Below are positions 62,973-64,000 of a stretch of 64,000 bases of DNA, piece after piece. Source of the DNA: JAILLW01 sp045640905 (GTDB lineage: Bacteria; Bacillota; Clostridia; Lachnospirales; Lachnospiraceae); NCBI GenBank assembly GCA_045640905.1, contig JAZUFW010000081.1:26589-90588 (forward strand), in the 5' to 3' direction. The notes below the pieces were generated by a model. It was not told the DNA's origin, searched no databases, and worked only from the letters and a program-made list of their open reading frames with translations. The stretch's first letter is position 1; each line of letters starts with the position of its first letter. The position numbers were made by a program, and so were the translations under genes.

Positions 62973-62981
62973 TGTTATAAA
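62973..62981 (+). promoter_or_regulatory. Extended -10 for the LuxR-type gene
   Basis: TGTTATAAA (62973-62981). Expected start is ~62988, two bases before ATG 62990, so the transcript may be leaderless or nearly so. No good -35 is visible. Confidence 0.4.
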
Positions 62982-62989
62982 ATAAAGGT

Positions 62990-63991
62990 ATGACCAACTT
63001 TGTTCCTATGTTACTTATGAATTCACAACTGAAAAAGGGAGAGATCAGGGATTTTGTTGATTCCATTTCGGATAAAGTGTCGAAGGATATGGCACTGGCC
63101 GAGTATTATTATTACACCGGCAGACATGCCCAGAGCGTGGCTATTACTTCGCAGTACATCAAGAACAATGACTTTTATGTTAAAGCCTCAGCCTGGCTTT
63201 TATATCTTTTTAGCAATCTTCCTCTTAACAGGCAGGAGGAGACCAGAGCCAGCCTTGATTTCATATATAGTCTTTTGAATTCAAAAAGACAGGAGATGGA
63301 GAACCCTTCCGAACAGGCGCGTTTGATAATGTTAGCCAATGCGGGCAATGTTCTGCTTCATCTGGATATTAAGGATATGCCACCCGTTAATGATTATCTT
63401 AGATTTTTGCCCCCGGGACTTAGAGTTTTTGGAAGTTATCTGATGGCCCACAAGGCATACTTAAAGGGCGAATACGAAAAAGGTCTGGGAATAGTTGAAA
63501 CCGTGCTTTCCTTTGAGGGTGAGACATATCTGATTCCTACCATATTTATATATTTGTCAGGGGCGATGAATGCCATGAGCCTCAACCGAGTCGAAAAGGG
63601 AAAGGAATATTTCCTTAAAGCCTACGACCTGGCAAAAGCGGATGAACTTTTAGAGCCCATAGGAGAGCACCACGGCCTTTTGCAGGGGCTTATTGAGATT
63701 TGCCTCAAGAAAAGTGAGAAGAGTTACTACGAAAGAATCATCGAGATTACTTATCAGTTTAGTTATGGATGGCGCCGGGTACATAACCCCATAACGAATG
63801 AAAATGTGGCAGATACGCTGACCACCACGGAATTTACCATCGCCATGCTGGCCAACCGCGGCTGGACTAACAATGAAATAGCTGATTACATGGAGATGAA
63901 TGTTAATACCGTCAAGAGCCACATAACCGGCATTTTCAATAAACTGGGTATCAACAGCAGAAAAGAATTAAACGAGTACATGCTGCGGTAA
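62990..63991 (+). CDS. LuxR-type transcriptional regulator with helical N-terminus
   Basis: 333 residues. Residues 1-~260 are helical and TPR-like, as in the C-terminal part of MalT-type regulators. Residues ~270-333 are a LuxR/GerE DNA-binding domain: LTTTEFTIAMLANRG, WTNNEIADYMEMNVNTVKSH and IFNKLGINSRKEL. There is no receiver or ATPase domain. It lies divergent from the FliD-like gene, so it may control that gene through the intervening repeats. Met codons at 63008 and 63017 are alternative starts because 62990 lacks a spaced Shine-Dalgarno. Confidence 0.85.
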   Translation: MTNFVPMLLMNSQLKKGEIRDFVDSISDKVSKDMALAEYYYYTGRHAQSVAITSQYIKNNDFYVKASAWLLYLFSNLPLNRQEETRASLDFIYSLLNSKRQEMENPSEQARLIMLANAGNVLLHLDIKDMPPVNDYLRFLPPGLRVFGSYLMAHKAYLKGEYEKGLGIVETVLSFEGETYLIPTIFIYLSGAMNAMSLNRVEKGKEYFLKAYDLAKADELLEPIGEHHGLLQGLIEICLKKSEKSYYERIIEITYQFSYGWRRVHNPITNENVADTLTTTEFTIAMLANRGWTNNEIADYMEMNVNTVKSHITGIFNKLGINSRKELNEYMLR

Positions 63992-64000
63992 AATTTTTAT

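Noticed and set aside
1..64000. tRNA, rRNA, insertion sequence, integrase or attachment site
   Set aside because: No cloverleaf-like clusters, transposase motifs or terminal inverted repeats were recognised; the window looks like stable chromosome.

Overview
The window looks like chromosomal DNA of a motile, low-to-moderate G+C Firmicute. A Lachnospiraceae-type clostridium (Butyrivibrio/Roseburia-like) is the best guess, judging from strong AGGAGG ribosome-binding sites, sigma-A promoters, a CsrA/FliW flagellar module, two adjacent FlgK paralogues, LplB/YtcP-type sugar importers without their own ATPase, and a large Gram-positive glycopolymer locus. This is family-level pattern recognition, not a database match. 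I saw no rRNA, tRNA, CRISPR array, insertion sequence or phage gene, and no gene-free stretch longer than about 300 bases.

Layout. 1-4.5 kb: housekeeping genes (end of a MATE exporter, a small membrane protein, trpS, a HAD phosphatase, a lipoprotein, queT). 4.6-12.5 kb: a stand-alone FkbH-like HAD protein, two tandem membrane EAL-domain proteins (c-di-GMP) and a chemoreceptor. 12.7-17.9 kb: a carbohydrate importer (two permeases and a very strongly expressed binding lipoprotein), then a secreted putative glycosidase. 18-22 kb, minus strand: a zinc-ribbon membrane protein, a membrane J-protein and an Hsp70 in one operon, plus a second zinc-ribbon membrane protein.

22-52.9 kb is mainly cell-surface polymer biology. 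It starts with a PLP decarboxylase, a VanW protein and AsnB. A decoration block follows (multi-pass membrane proteins, MBOAT acyltransferase, SGNH partner, EamA/ArnE-ArnF-like half transporters), then a membrane-anchored GH25 lysozyme. The assembly locus comprises rfbBAC (dTDP-sugar; no rfbD), an ABC-2 exporter whose ATPase carries a Wzt-like carbohydrate-binding tail, a methyltransferase/kinase-like fusion resembling the O-antigen chain-terminator WbdD, five large GT2 glycosyltransferases, a phosphoglucomutase, the initiating phosphoglycosyltransferase and an LCP ligase. Together these read as: initiate on undecaprenyl phosphate, polymerise in the cytoplasm, cap the end, recognise the cap and export by ABC transporter, decorate outside, attach to peptidoglycan. 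An HtrA protease follows.

54.5-62.8 kb is the late flagellar operon flgM-flgN-flgK-flgK2-flgL-fliW-csrA, convergent with a FliD-like gene. Two sigma-28-type promoters (TAAG-N14-CCGATAA-like) precede flgM and flgL. The flgL, fliW and FliD-like leaders contain small hairpins presenting GGA in the loop, with more GGA at the Shine-Dalgarno, which is the classic CsrA-binding layout. I regard this self-contained CsrA circuit and the WbdD-like capping fusion in a Gram-positive ABC-export locus as the two most interesting signals. The window ends with a LuxR-type regulator divergent from the FliD-like gene.
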